NCBI GenBank assembly: GCA_022573285.1
Contig: JACZUF010000006.1
Coordinates: forward strand, 51,679-115,678
Origin: Chloroflexota bacterium
GTDB lineage: Bacteria > Chloroflexota > Dehalococcoidia > Lucifugimonadales > UBA3495
DNA: 64,000 nucleotides
Direction of reading: 5' to 3'
This document shows, in pieces, positions 1 to 7,816 of the stretch (position 1 is its first letter; every line of letters starts with the position of its first letter). The translations under genes and the position numbers were made by a program. The notes under the pieces are model-generated. The model saw only the letters and a list, made by a program, of their open reading frames with translations. It ran no database searches and was not told the origin of the DNA.

Positions 1-156
1 GCGAATCTCATCGGCCGCCTTCTCCAGGTCGGCGCTGGTGCGGCTGCAGATTGTTACCTTGGCCCCCTCCTCGGCCAGTACCTGGGCGCAGGCCCGGCCC
101 AGGCCCTTGCTGGCCCCGCCGACGATGGCAACCTTGTCTTTCAGTCCCAAGTCCAT
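1..156 (-). CDS. SDR family oxidoreductase (5' part only; runs off the window)
   Basis: The minus strand encodes 52 residues from an ATG at 156 to the window edge. The start [20 protein letters not shown] is a classical short-chain dehydrogenase/reductase N-terminus: strand beta1 followed by the glycine-rich NAD(P)-binding turn GGASKGLG (about residues 13-20), then an EEGAKV beta2 segment and a CSR cofactor-selecting region. The catalytic part is outside the window, so the substrate cannot be judged. It is a close paralogue of the SDR at 39192-39986, which begins almost identically. Confidence 0.85.
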   Translation of the reverse strand, partial: MDLGLKDKVAIVGGASKGLGRACAQVLAEEGAKVTICSRTSADLEKAADEIR

Positions 157-318
157 GTTCTGCTGTCCTCGTTAACCCCGGTACATCGGGGCCGTTCATT
201 CAAGCTGAGTCTGCCCGCGGCGGGGCGGCAACGGGGATTATAGCAGGCGGATTAGCCCCGGCCTAGCTTCTCCCCACCAGCCCAGCATTGGTCCGGTCGG
301 AGGTCGTCAGTTGGCCCC

Positions 319-1362
319 ATGCTATACTCGAACCTCCCTCGCCGCGAGGCGAAATCGAGCGCGACCGGTGCCGCTGTGCAGCTTTGGGACGACGCCCTGG
401 CCCCTGTGGCCTCCCTGGCCCAAGAAATCGAACAGCACGCGGTGGAGATCGCCCGGGGCGCGGGACGCATCTTGGCCGGTCACTTCGGCCGCCCGATCAC
501 CGTCGAGTTCAAAGACGAGCACGAACGCGACCCGGTCACCGCCGCCGATAAAGAGGCCCAAGAATACCTGACCGCCGAGATCGTTAAGCGTTTCCCCGAA
601 CACGGCGTCCTGGGAGAAGAGGGCACCGAGGAAGAGAAGGAGTCCGAGGCGCCGGCCAAGGATATCCTCTGGGTGCTGGACCCGCTGGACGGCACCACCA
701 ACTTCATGAACGGGCTGCCGGTGTTCGCGTCGTCCATCGGAGTGCTGTACCGGGGTTGGCCCATGGCTGCCGCCTTGTACGTGCCCTGGCCCAACTCGGA
801 GGGCGGGTTTGTGCTCCATTGCCGGAAGGGCGGCGGTTGCTTCGCCGACGATGAGCCTGTCTCGGTCTACGAATCGGAGGAACCCGTTCCCAACCGTTTG
901 ATCGGAGTGCCCGGCTACTTCGGCGTGGGCCAGCGCTTCACCGGAGGACTGGCGGGGAAGGCCGGGGAGGTGCGTACCACCGGCAGCATCGCCTACGAAC
1001 TGGCCATGACCGCCCGGGGCGTGCTGCAATACGCCGTATTCGGCGCTCCCAGGCTCTGGGACATGGCCGGAGGGGCCTTGGCGGTGGTGGAGGCCGGTGG
1101 CACGGTGATGACCCGCTTTCGTGGCGAGAAGCGCTGGCATCCCATGGGGTGCCTGGTGCCCAGTTGGGAAGAGAAAACGCCGACCATGAAAGAGCTCCGG
1201 GGCTGGACCGCCCCGTTGGTGGCCGGCAACCAAAAGGTGGCGCCGATGATAGCGGAAAACGTGAAACACCGTTTCAGCCTATCGGCCCAGTTCCGGAAGT
1301 TGACCCGGCCCCTAAGGCGCCGGAAGAAGAAGCCGGAACCGAATTCCGCTTCCCACACGTAG
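319..1362 (+). CDS. inositol monophosphatase family phosphatase
   Basis: This 347-residue protein belongs to the Mg2+-dependent inositol monophosphatase / FBPase-like superfamily, which hydrolyses small phosphomonoesters such as inositol-1-phosphate or histidinol phosphate. The metal-site motifs are present: DPVTAADKEAQ (about 71-81), GEEGTEE (99-105), DPLDGTTNF (121-129) and WDMAGGALAVVEAGG (247-261). The first 25 or so residues are not typical of the family. The ATG at 319 overlaps an extended -10-like TGCTATACT (320-328), so the in-frame GTG at 376 may be the true start. The C-terminus ends in a lysine/arginine-rich tail (RRRKKKPEPNSASHT), and its TAG stop lies inside the repeat element beginning at 1359. 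The exact substrate is not identifiable. Confidence 0.88.
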   Translation: MLYSNLPRREAKSSATGAAVQLWDDALAPVASLAQEIEQHAVEIARGAGRILAGHFGRPITVEFKDEHERDPVTAADKEAQEYLTAEIVKRFPEHGVLGEEGTEEEKESEAPAKDILWVLDPLDGTTNFMNGLPVFASSIGVLYRGWPMAAALYVPWPNSEGGFVLHCRKGGGCFADDEPVSVYESEEPVPNRLIGVPGYFGVGQRFTGGLAGKAGEVRTTGSIAYELAMTARGVLQYAVFGAPRLWDMAGGALAVVEAGGTVMTRFRGEKRWHPMGCLVPSWEEKTPTMKELRGWTAPLVAGNQKVAPMIAENVKHRFSLSAQFRKLTRPLRRRKKKPEPNSASHT

Positions 1363-1492
1363 GGGCATCCCGATAGCATCGGGACCGTGCCCCTACGTTT
1401 TGCTGTGAGAATGATTTCTCAAAATGATACGTGTTGGTCGTGTGTAGGGGCGGGTTTCAAACCCGCCCCTACGTCGCATCAACCACGTTTGT
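1359..1492. repeat. palindromic intergenic repeat, copy A
   Basis: The element is about 134 bp and consists of two hairpins joined by an AT-richer spacer. The first is GTAGGGGCATCCCGAT...ATCGGGACCGTGCCCCTAC (1359-1396). The second is GTAGGGGCGGGTTTC paired with AAACCCGCCCCTAC (1443-1472). A spacer containing GAGAATGA and AATGATAC lies between them. Copy B at 2758-2881 is in the same orientation and shares both hairpins and the spacer. The first bases of copy A supply the stop codon of the upstream phosphatase. It has no ORF, so it is a MITE/REP-like non-autonomous element or RNA hairpin repeat. Confidence 0.8.
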
Positions 1493-1507
1493 CCTTGACC
1501 GGAGGGC

Positions 1508-2683
1508 CTACGCCGTGTCCGGCTCCCAACCCCAGGGCCGGGGGCCCCAACCGGCTTCGTAGACCTCGCCCTTCTTGATGGCCATCACGGGGATAACGGC
1601 CTTGTCGCTCTTCCGGCCGTCGCCCAGGATGTCGTAGACCATCCAGTCGCCCTCTTTGATCTCCAGCACCGATAGGTCGGCCTGCTTGCCAACGGCCAGG
1701 GTGCCCAGGCGGCCGGCCACGCCCACGGCCTTGGCCGGGTTCTCGGTGGACATGGTCACCACCTGGTCGAAGGTGAATCCCATGGCCAGGAACCGGGTCA
1801 TCATCTCAGTCATGCTGTGAACGGTGTTGACCCGTCCGGGGACGGTCAGGTCGGTGCTGATGCAGTGAGGCAGCACGCCCTGGTCCATGACCTTCTGGCC
1901 CACGTCGAAGCTGAAGTTCATGCGCCCGTGGGCGGTGTCCAGCCAGACGCCCCGGTCATGGGCCTCCTTGGCTTCGGGCACCAGCTTGCCGTTGCTGTCC
2001 AGGACGCCGCCGGGATTGGCGGTGAAGTAGTGGGTTACGATGTCGCCCTTGTCCAGGATCGGCAGCAACTCGCGGATCACGTTGGCGTCGTAGCGCTTCT
2101 CGGTGTCGCCGATGTGCACCATGAGGGGCACGCCGGCCTCCACCGCCGCCCGCTTGGCCATCTTGGGCATCTCCATACCCATGATCTCCAGGGCGGGGGA
2201 GACCATCCGGGCCTTCACCCCGGCGATCACGCCCCGGTTGTCCTTGATGACCTGGATGGTCTTGTCCAGGTCGATGCTGGCGGGACTGAAGATGTCCGGT
2301 GAGGTGGCCAGTCCGGTCCGGCAGATGTGCAGGAAGCAGATGATCTCGGTGGCGGTGTTGGGGATGATATGCAAAGGGAACCCGCCGAAGGTGTCGCAGC
2401 CGGAACTCCCCGCGTCCACCATGGTGGTCACGCCGGCCCGGACGCCTCCGATGTCGGGGTCCACGCCGGTGCCGTTGACTCCGGCGTAGACGTGGGTGTG
2501 GAGGTCGATCAACCCGGGGGTTACGACCTTGCCCTTGACTTCGACGACCCGGTTGGCTTCGCCGGCCGGGATGTCCGGGGCGATGCGGGCTATCTTGCCG
2601 TCCTCGATGGCCACGTCGTTGACGCCGTGGAGGTTCTGGGACGGGTCGACGACGGTGCCGCCCTTTACGATAAGGTCATACAT
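1508..2683 (-). CDS. amidohydrolase/deacetylase family metallohydrolase
   Basis: This is a binuclear-metal amidohydrolase of the TIM-barrel superfamily (dihydroorotase / D-aminoacylase-like deacetylases). The start ATG at 2683 is preceded by a GGAGG 11 nt upstream; a TTG 18 nt further out overlaps that Shine-Dalgarno and is rejected. Metal ligands are visible: HTH in LIDLHTHVY (about 62-64), a likely carboxylated lysine in GVKAR (about 157), histidines in MVHIGD (about 190) and IVTHYF, and an aspartate in CISTDLTVPG. Length (391 aa) is normal. It is flanked on both sides by copies of the palindromic repeat. It probably cleaves an N-acyl or cyclic amide bond; the substrate is unknown. Confidence 0.85.
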   Translation of the reverse strand: MYDLIVKGGTVVDPSQNLHGVNDVAIEDGKIARIAPDIPAGEANRVVEVKGKVVTPGLIDLHTHVYAGVNGTGVDPDIGGVRAGVTTMVDAGSSGCDTFGGFPLHIIPNTATEIICFLHICRTGLATSPDIFSPASIDLDKTIQVIKDNRGVIAGVKARMVSPALEIMGMEMPKMAKRAAVEAGVPLMVHIGDTEKRYDANVIRELLPILDKGDIVTHYFTANPGGVLDSNGKLVPEAKEAHDRGVWLDTAHGRMNFSFDVGQKVMDQGVLPHCISTDLTVPGRVNTVHSMTEMMTRFLAMGFTFDQVVTMSTENPAKAVGVAGRLGTLAVGKQADLSVLEIKEGDWMVYDILGDGRKSDKAVIPVMAIKKGEVYEAGWGPRPWGWEPDTA

Positions 2684-2757
2684 GGGGGAATAGGCCTCCA
2701 ATCAATCTTCGATTCAGTTCCGGAAGCTGAGGCGGCGCAAGAATCAGCGCCTAAACC

Positions 2758-2881
2758 GTAGGGGCACGGCATTGCCGTGCCCCTACGGGTTGCCGCGAGA
2801 ATGACGTTTCACAATGATACATATTGGCCGTGTGTAGGGGCGGGTTTTAAACCCGCCCCTACGGGCATGAACCATGTTTGT
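2758..2881. repeat. palindromic intergenic repeat, copy B
   Basis: This second copy has the same architecture and direction as copy A: hairpin GTAGGGGCACGGCA/TGCCGTGCCCCTAC (2758-2787), a GAGAATGACG...CAATGATAC spacer, then the hairpin GTAGGGGCGGGTTT/AAACCCGCCCCTAC (2834-2863) and a tail ACCATGTTTGT. It separates the amidohydrolase from prs. Copy-to-copy differences in hairpin arms are largely compensated, which suggests selection on the hairpins. Confidence 0.8.
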
Positions 2882-2894
2882 TTTGGAAGCTGGC

Positions 2895-2924
2895 CTACGC
2901 CGGATTCGGCTCCCAACCCATGCC
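2895..2924 (-). pseudogene. fossil C-terminal tail of a second amidohydrolase
   Basis: Read on the minus strand, these ten codons give G-M-G-W-E-P-N-P-A-stop. The intact amidohydrolase at 1508 ends in P-W-G-W-E-P-D-T-A-stop, and both tails are followed on the minus strand by the same palindromic repeat. The simplest reading is that a paralogous amidohydrolase copy once ended here and was deleted, leaving its last codons abutting the 3' end of prs. The segment is short, so this stays an inference. Confidence 0.45.
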
Positions 2925-2931
2925 CGAGGGC

Positions 2932-3882
2932 CTACTTGAACAGGTCGCCTACGGACTGGCCCTTGTGGATGCGGTAGATGGCTTCGCCCAACAGCGGCGC
3001 CACGGAGAGGACGGTGAATTTGCCGTTTTGCTTCTCGGGGGACATGGGGATGGTGTCGGACACCACCACCTCGGTGAAATTGCTCGTGGCCATCAGTTGG
3101 GACGCGTTCCGGGAGAGCACCGGATGGGTCACGCAACAGAAGACCTCTTTGACGCCCCGCTCAGACAGCGCCTTGGCGGCGTTGACTACGGTGCCGCCGG
3201 TGTCTATCTCATCGTCGAAGGTCAGAGCGACCTTGCCTTCAACGTCGCCGATGACGTTCATGGTCTCGCTTTCGTCGTCATTGCCGACCCGGCGTTTCTC
3301 GATGATCGCCAGGGGGGCCCCGAGGCGCAAGGCCATGTCGCGGGCCTTTTTGCTGATGCCGATATCGACGGCCACCACGACCAGGTCCTGGATCTCCTTG
3401 GCGGCGAAATAATCGCCCATGATGGGCAGGACGGTCAGTTCATCCACGGGGATGTTGAAGAACCCCTGGATCTGGCCGGCGTGCAGGTCCACCGTCAGCA
3501 GCCGGTCGGCCCCGGCCGCCGTGAGCAGGTCAGCCACCAAACGGGCCGTGATGGGGACCCGGGGTTGGTCTTTCTTATCGGTGCGCCCATAGCCGTAGTA
3601 GGGGACCACGGCGGTGATCCGGCCCGCCGACGCCCGCTTGCAGGCGTCGATCATGATCAACAGTTCCATCAGGTTGTCGTTGACCGGGTAGCAGGTGGGC
3701 TGGATGATGAAGACGTCGCGTTGACGGATGTTTTCGTGGATCCGCACGAAGGTATTGTCGTTGGCGAACTTGAAAACCTCGGCCTGCCCCATGGGGATCT
3801 CTAGGTAGTCGCAGACCGACTGGGCTAGCACGGGGTGCCCGTTTCCGGTGAAGACCTTCAGCTCGTCGAGAATCGGGTTCAT
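2932..3882 (-). CDS. prs: ribose-phosphate pyrophosphokinase
   Basis: PRPP synthetase transfers pyrophosphate from ATP to ribose-5-phosphate, feeding nucleotide, histidine and tryptophan synthesis. The 316-residue length is typical of class I enzymes. Diagnostic segments are present: PYYGYGRTDKKDQPR (ATP/catalytic loop, about 95-109), TVDLHAGQIQGFF (metal/Mg-ATP motif), EKRR, and the PRPP-binding loop as FDDEIDTGGT (usually DDMIDTGGT). The ATG overlaps the stop of the small upstream ORF (3882-4004) in a TAATG arrangement, so the two are probably translationally coupled. The transcript appears to start about 26 nt upstream of that small ORF. Confidence 0.97.
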   Translation of the reverse strand: MNPILDELKVFTGNGHPVLAQSVCDYLEIPMGQAEVFKFANDNTFVRIHENIRQRDVFIIQPTCYPVNDNLMELLIMIDACKRASAGRITAVVPYYGYGRTDKKDQPRVPITARLVADLLTAAGADRLLTVDLHAGQIQGFFNIPVDELTVLPIMGDYFAAKEIQDLVVVAVDIGISKKARDMALRLGAPLAIIEKRRVGNDDESETMNVIGDVEGKVALTFDDEIDTGGTVVNAAKALSERGVKEVFCCVTHPVLSRNASQLMATSNFTEVVVSDTIPMSPEKQNGKFTVLSVAPLLGEAIYRIHKGQSVGDLFK

Positions 3883-4004
3883 TAGCGGCCCTCGTGGTCG
3901 TAGGAGGATAGCGTGATTGTCTCCGTCGCCGCTGCCATCTTCAAGGCCGTTTCCAGGTCAAACTCCAGACCTTTGTGGAGAATTACGCGTCCGTAATCGG
4001 GCAT
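3882..4004 (-). CDS. 40-residue ORF coupled to prs
   Basis: This short ORF (starts MPDYGRVILHKGLEFDLETA, ends SSYDHEGR) runs from an ATG at 4004 preceded by GGGAAGG. Its TAA stop overlaps the prs ATG as TAATG. An extended -10 promoter (TGCTATAAT, 4045-4037) lies about 25 nt upstream of its start. It has no Cys cluster, membrane segment or signal peptide; the middle is an amphipathic-looking LETALKMAAATE helix. I do not recognise the family. It could be a small partner of PRPP synthetase, or a leader ORF that controls prs translation. Confidence 0.6.
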   Translation of the reverse strand: MPDYGRVILHKGLEFDLETALKMAAATETITLSSYDHEGR

Positions 4005-4036
4005 GTCCTTCCCAAGCGTGGGTTGAGGCAAGGGCG

Positions 4037-4045
4037 ATTATAGCA
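4037..4045 (-). promoter_or_regulatory. extended -10 promoter for the small ORF-prs operon
   Basis: The minus strand reads TGCTATAAT, a consensus -10 hexamer with the TGn extension. There is no convincing -35 at 17 bp (TTGAAG lies 14 bp upstream), as is common for extended -10 promoters. The predicted start of transcription is near 4030, which leaves room for the Shine-Dalgarno of the 40-codon ORF. Confidence 0.55.
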
Positions 4046-4268
4046 TAGGCGCTGAGCTTCAACGGATTGGACCCCGGCGTCCCGATTCCATCGGGAGGGG
4101 GTGGAATCGGACCTGAAAAAACCAGCGTAATTCGGCTAGGTTTGGTCAAGTATAAAAAGAAAGGCGCATACGCTATCATTAATCTCACTTGAACCTTGCT
4201 TGATTGCAAGCCCATAGGCACCAGGCGTGGAGATAACCCTCGCCCGGTCCAACATAGGAGGACAGACC

Positions 4269-5168
4269 GTGGAGGTCTTACTCAGTTCGCCCAGGGGATT
4301 TTGCGCCGGAGTGGTACGGGCCATCGATGTGGTCGATATCTGTCTCAGGAAGTTCGGGCCGCCGGTCTACGTCAAGCACCAGATAGTCCACAACCCCTAC
4401 GTGGTAAACGACCTAGAACGCCGGGGCGCCATCACCGTGGAAACGGTGGAGGAGATCCCCGAGGGCTCGCTGGTGGTATTTTCAGCCCACGGCTCGCCGC
4501 CCGAGGACTTTGAGAAAGCCAAGGCCCGTAAATTGAAGGTTATCGACGCGGTCTGCCCACTGGTCACCAAGGTGCACAACGAGGCCAAGAAATACCACCG
4601 GGAGGGCAAGAAGGTGATCTTGGTGGGGCACCGGGGCCATCAAGAGGTCCGGGGCACCATGGGCCAGGTGGAGATGACTCTGATAGACGACGCCTCCGAA
4701 ACCGAACTCTCCGGCTGGGACGCCGATGAGAAAGTGGCCGTGCTCACCCAAACCACCCTGTCGGTGGGCGACACGGCCCAGGCGATCGACGCCATCAAGG
4801 AAAAGTTCCCGGAAGCCGTGATCCGTAACGACATCTGTTACGCCACCACCAACCGGCAGGAGGCCGTCACCAAGATGGCCGGCAGCGTTGACCTGGTGTT
4901 GGTCATCGGAGCGAAGAACAGCTCCAACTGCAACCGGCTCAGGGAGGTGGCCGAGTCTTTGGGCGTGCCGTCCTATCTGATCAACGGACCGGAAGAGATA
5001 GACCCTTCGTGGCTGGACGGCAAGGAAAGGGTGGGCATCACTTCCGGCGCATCGACCCCGGAGGTGCTGGTTGAGAGCGTGATCGAAGTACTGGCCCCTG
5101 AAAAAGTGACCATCGTGTCTGGAGTCGAAGAAGACGTGACATTCACCCTGCCCAAGCAACTCCGCTAG
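4269..5168 (+). CDS. ispH: 4-hydroxy-3-methylbut-2-enyl diphosphate reductase
   Basis: IspH performs the last step of the MEP pathway, reducing HMBPP to IPP and DMAPP with a [4Fe-4S] cluster. The GTG at 4269 is chosen because AGGAGG lies 7 nt upstream and the protein then begins MEVLLSSPRGFCAGVVRAID, the canonical N-terminus; a GTG at 4227 in the same frame lacks a Shine-Dalgarno. The three cluster cysteines are in GFCAGV, VCPLVTKVH and SNCNRL; the substrate-site histidines and residues AHG, GHRGH and CYATTNRQ are present. Length (299 aa) is normal. The YbhN-type membrane protein follows 37 bp downstream and may be co-transcribed. Confidence 0.96.
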   Translation: MEVLLSSPRGFCAGVVRAIDVVDICLRKFGPPVYVKHQIVHNPYVVNDLERRGAITVETVEEIPEGSLVVFSAHGSPPEDFEKAKARKLKVIDAVCPLVTKVHNEAKKYHREGKKVILVGHRGHQEVRGTMGQVEMTLIDDASETELSGWDADEKVAVLTQTTLSVGDTAQAIDAIKEKFPEAVIRNDICYATTNRQEAVTKMAGSVDLVLVIGAKNSSNCNRLREVAESLGVPSYLINGPEEIDPSWLDGKERVGITSGASTPEVLVESVIEVLAPEKVTIVSGVEEDVTFTLPKQLR

Positions 5169-5205
5169 CCATGTCCATGTCCCGGTCAACCCGCGCCGCA
5201 AGCTG

Positions 5206-6246
5206 ATGGCCGAGAACCAGTACCCACAGGACGGAGCGGAGCCCGCCCCGCAATCGGTCTTGCGGCGGGTCTGGTCCCTGCCGGCCATAATTTCCCTGGT
5301 GATGGCCGCCCTCTTTCTGGTCTTCATGGTCACCCGGTTTGATATCGACCTGAGCGCGACGTGGGACCGGGTTACGAACTCCAACCCCTGGTATCTGGCG
5401 CTGGCCTTCATCGTCCACTACACCACCTTCGTTTTCCGGGGAGTCCGCTGGCGGTTGTTGTTGCAAAATACCGCCGCCCCGGGCGTTCCCGTCCCGGGAG
5501 TGCTCTACTGTAGCCAACTGGTGCTCCTGGGCTGGTTCGCCAATTCGGTGGGCTGGCTCCGGTTGGGAGACGCATACCGGGCCTACCTCTACCGGGACGA
5601 GCAGAACGGCTCGTTCTCACGCACGATTGGCACGATCTTGGCCGAACGGGCTTTGGACACGGTATTGGTGGCGCTGCTGATGGTGGCGGCCGCGCCGTTC
5701 CTGTTGGACCGCGGCAACAGCGTGACCTGGGTGGTGCTGGCGCTGGCCGTGTCTTTGGTCGTCGGGCTGGCCATGTTCTTTGCGGCGATGACCTGGGCCG
5801 AAGGACCATTATTGCGGCGGATGCCCCCCTGGATGGCCGTCCGGTACGAGCGGTTTCACCAGGGAACCATGGGCAGCTTCCAGCGTGTGCCCATGGCCAC
5901 CGTCTGGGGCCTGCTGGGCTGGATGGCGGAGATCGGGCGGATGTACCTGGTGGTGCGGGCGTTGGGATTTGACATCGACTTCGCCCTGGTCGTGTTTCTG
6001 ACCCTGGCCAACTCACTGCTCACCTTGGTCCCCACACCGGGCGGCGTTGGAGCCGTGGAGTCGGGCGTCGGGGGGCTGGCGGTGCGTCTTTCCAGCCTGA
6101 GCGTCAACGCTGCGGCCGCGTTGGTGCTGATCGACCGGGCCATAACCTATATCAGTGTGATCGTCTTGGGGTCGGCGCTATTCCTGGTGCGTCAGGCCGT
6201 TTGGCGTCCCCGGTTGGCCGGTCCCAGCCGGGCAGAGAACCGCTGA
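5206..6246 (+). CDS. YbhN/AglD-type integral membrane protein (lysylphosphatidylglycerol synthase TM-region-like)
   Basis: This 346-residue polytopic membrane protein has about seven or eight hydrophobic segments (for example IISLVMAALFLVFMV, WYLALAFIVHYTTFVFRG, WVVLALAVSLVVGLAMFF). Family hallmarks of the UPF0104/flippase-like group are visible: FRGVRWRLLL, SVGWLRLGDAYRAYLYR, TILAERALDTVLVALL and the C-terminal VPTPGGVGAVESGVGG motif. Members are proposed lipid-linked transporters or the membrane half of MprF. It lies directly downstream of ispH. The substrate is unknown. Confidence 0.85.
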   Translation: MAENQYPQDGAEPAPQSVLRRVWSLPAIISLVMAALFLVFMVTRFDIDLSATWDRVTNSNPWYLALAFIVHYTTFVFRGVRWRLLLQNTAAPGVPVPGVLYCSQLVLLGWFANSVGWLRLGDAYRAYLYRDEQNGSFSRTIGTILAERALDTVLVALLMVAAAPFLLDRGNSVTWVVLALAVSLVVGLAMFFAAMTWAEGPLLRRMPPWMAVRYERFHQGTMGSFQRVPMATVWGLLGWMAEIGRMYLVVRALGFDIDFALVVFLTLANSLLTLVPTPGGVGAVESGVGGLAVRLSSLSVNAAAALVLIDRAITYISVIVLGSALFLVRQAVWRPRLAGPSRAENR

Positions 6247-6300
6247 ATCGGGCCCCGGCCCCGGAGCCATCGGTCCCGGAGCCAGCAGTGCCGGAAATGG

Positions 6301-6681
6301 ATGCGCCGCATGCTATACACCGCCAGTTTCTACCACCCGGAGCATTGGCAGGGAACACCCTACCGGATCTCCAGGGCCCATCCCAGGGGCCGGAAGACCA
6401 ACTGGGAAGTCCAGCCTTTCCTGTACCCTTCTCGCCGGTTGCTGACCGAATACCGGGAGGGAGCCTTGGATTTCGCCGGACTGACCGAGCGGTACCGGGA
6501 AGAGCTTCAGGCCAGCTACAACTGGGAAGCGGACTTCCAAGACTGGTTGGGTTCGCTCAAACCGGAAGAGGACTTTACGCTGCTGTGTTTCGAGCCCGAG
6601 GGAGAGCCCTGCCACCGGAGGGTGGCGGCCGCGTGGTTGTTGGAGCAATCGCCGGAGATTCGACTGGGGCAGATGCGTTAG
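6301..6681 (+). CDS. DUF488 family protein
   Basis: This 126-residue protein has the DUF488 pattern: an N-terminal YTASFYHPEHW segment, a central LYPSRRLLTEYREG region, and the conserved C-terminal TLLCFEPEGEPCHRRVAAAWL (cysteine-containing CFE...CHR). DUF488 proteins are small and cytoplasmic, and their biochemical role is unclear. No strong Shine-Dalgarno precedes the ATG at 6301; the in-frame ATG at 6310 (MLYTASFY) matches the usual family start slightly better. Confidence 0.75.
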   Translation: MRRMLYTASFYHPEHWQGTPYRISRAHPRGRKTNWEVQPFLYPSRRLLTEYREGALDFAGLTERYREELQASYNWEADFQDWLGSLKPEEDFTLLCFEPEGEPCHRRVAAAWLLEQSPEIRLGQMR

Positions 6682-6704
6682 GGCTAATCTCAGAGTCCGC
6701 GGGC

Positions 6705-7709
6705 CTACCACTCGGACCGGGCGGGCCGCCCCATCAACTCGGCCATGGCTTTCTGGGGCGGCAATCCGTCGAAAAGTACCCGTGACGCCATCTCGGCGAT
6801 GGGCATCTCCACACCCAGTTCCTTGGCCATGGTCAGAGCGGCCAGCGTGGCGTTCACCCCCTCGGCCACGTTGTCCATCGAATCGCGTATCTCCGGCCAG
6901 GAGCGTCCTTTGGCCAATTCCTCTCCTACGTACCGGTTGCGGCTGAGGCGGCTGGAGCAGGTGGCGACCACGTCGCCCAATCCCGCCAACCCGGCGAAGG
7001 TCATGGGGTCGGCGCCGGCGGCGACGCCCAGCCGGGTAATCTCGGCCAACCCCCGCGTGATGAAGGCCGATTTGGCGTTCTCTCCGGTATCCATGCCGTC
7101 GCCCATGCCGGCGCCCAATGCGACGATGTTCTTCAGGGCCCCGGCCAGTTCGACGCCCAGCACGTCGTTGCTGGTGTAGACCCGGAAATTCCCTGACATG
7201 AGTGCGTTCTGCGCCTTTTGTGCCGCGTCAGGGTTTCGGCCGGCGATCACCGTCGAGGCCGGTTTTCCCTGCACGATCTCCTTGGCCAGGTTCGGTCCCG
7301 AAAGGACGCAGATGTCCGGGTGGAAACCGGCGGGCAGCTCATCTTCCAGCACCTGGCTCATCCGCCTGGCCGTCGGCAGTTCCAGGCCCTTGGCGGCGCT
7401 GAGGACGATGGCGCCGGCCTGGAGATGGGGTTTTATCCGCCGGACGTTTTCCCGCAGGCGGTCCGAGGGCACCGCGAGTATCACCAAGTCGCTCTGCCGC
7501 AGGGCGGACTCGGGTTGGCTGGTTACGCTCAGACAATCCGGGAATGGGGTGTCGGGAAGGAACCTGGCGTTGCGCCTTTGGGAGGAAAGTGCCTGCGCTT
7601 CGGCCTCGGTGCGGGCCAGCAATGCGACCGGGACTTTGTTCTTGGCCAATAGGATGCCCAGAGTAGTGCCCCAGGTGGTGGCTCCGATGATGGCCGCTTG
7701 ATTACTCAA
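6705..7709 (-). CDS. gpsA: glycerol-3-phosphate dehydrogenase [NAD(P)+]
   Basis: GpsA reduces dihydroxyacetone phosphate to sn-glycerol-3-phosphate, the phospholipid backbone. The Rossmann motif is IIGATTWGTTLG (usually GAGSWGTALA). Other family segments are LVILAVPS, AKGLE, SGPNLAKEI, the catalytic-lysine ALKNIVALGAGMGDGM and GLAGLGDVVATCSS. Length (334 aa) is normal; the start is a TTG at 7709. It lies downstream of plsY on the same strand, so the two steps from DHAP to lysophosphatidic acid are encoded side by side. Confidence 0.95.
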   Translation of the reverse strand: MSNQAAIIGATTWGTTLGILLAKNKVPVALLARTEAEAQALSSQRRNARFLPDTPFPDCLSVTSQPESALRQSDLVILAVPSDRLRENVRRIKPHLQAGAIVLSAAKGLELPTARRMSQVLEDELPAGFHPDICVLSGPNLAKEIVQGKPASTVIAGRNPDAAQKAQNALMSGNFRVYTSNDVLGVELAGALKNIVALGAGMGDGMDTGENAKSAFITRGLAEITRLGVAAGADPMTFAGLAGLGDVVATCSSRLSRNRYVGEELAKGRSWPEIRDSMDNVAEGVNATLAALTMAKELGVEMPIAEMASRVLFDGLPPQKAMAELMGRPARSEW

Positions 7710-7816
7710 ATTAAGACCGCAGGAGAAAAACGCAGATTGGCTACGAGACCGGACATGTCTAGTCTATTGAGAATAATGTGGGGAGTCCAGGCTGGAGGGA
7801 CCGGCGAGTGGGAGAA

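Noticed and set aside
2878..3804. 308-residue plus-strand ORF opposite prs
   Set aside because: Antisense shadow of prs; composition is typical of the GC-rich opposite strand and shows no family motif.
4142..4179. Promoter for ispH from TTGGTC and TATCAT
   Set aside because: The spacing of 26 bp is too long; no better pair was found.
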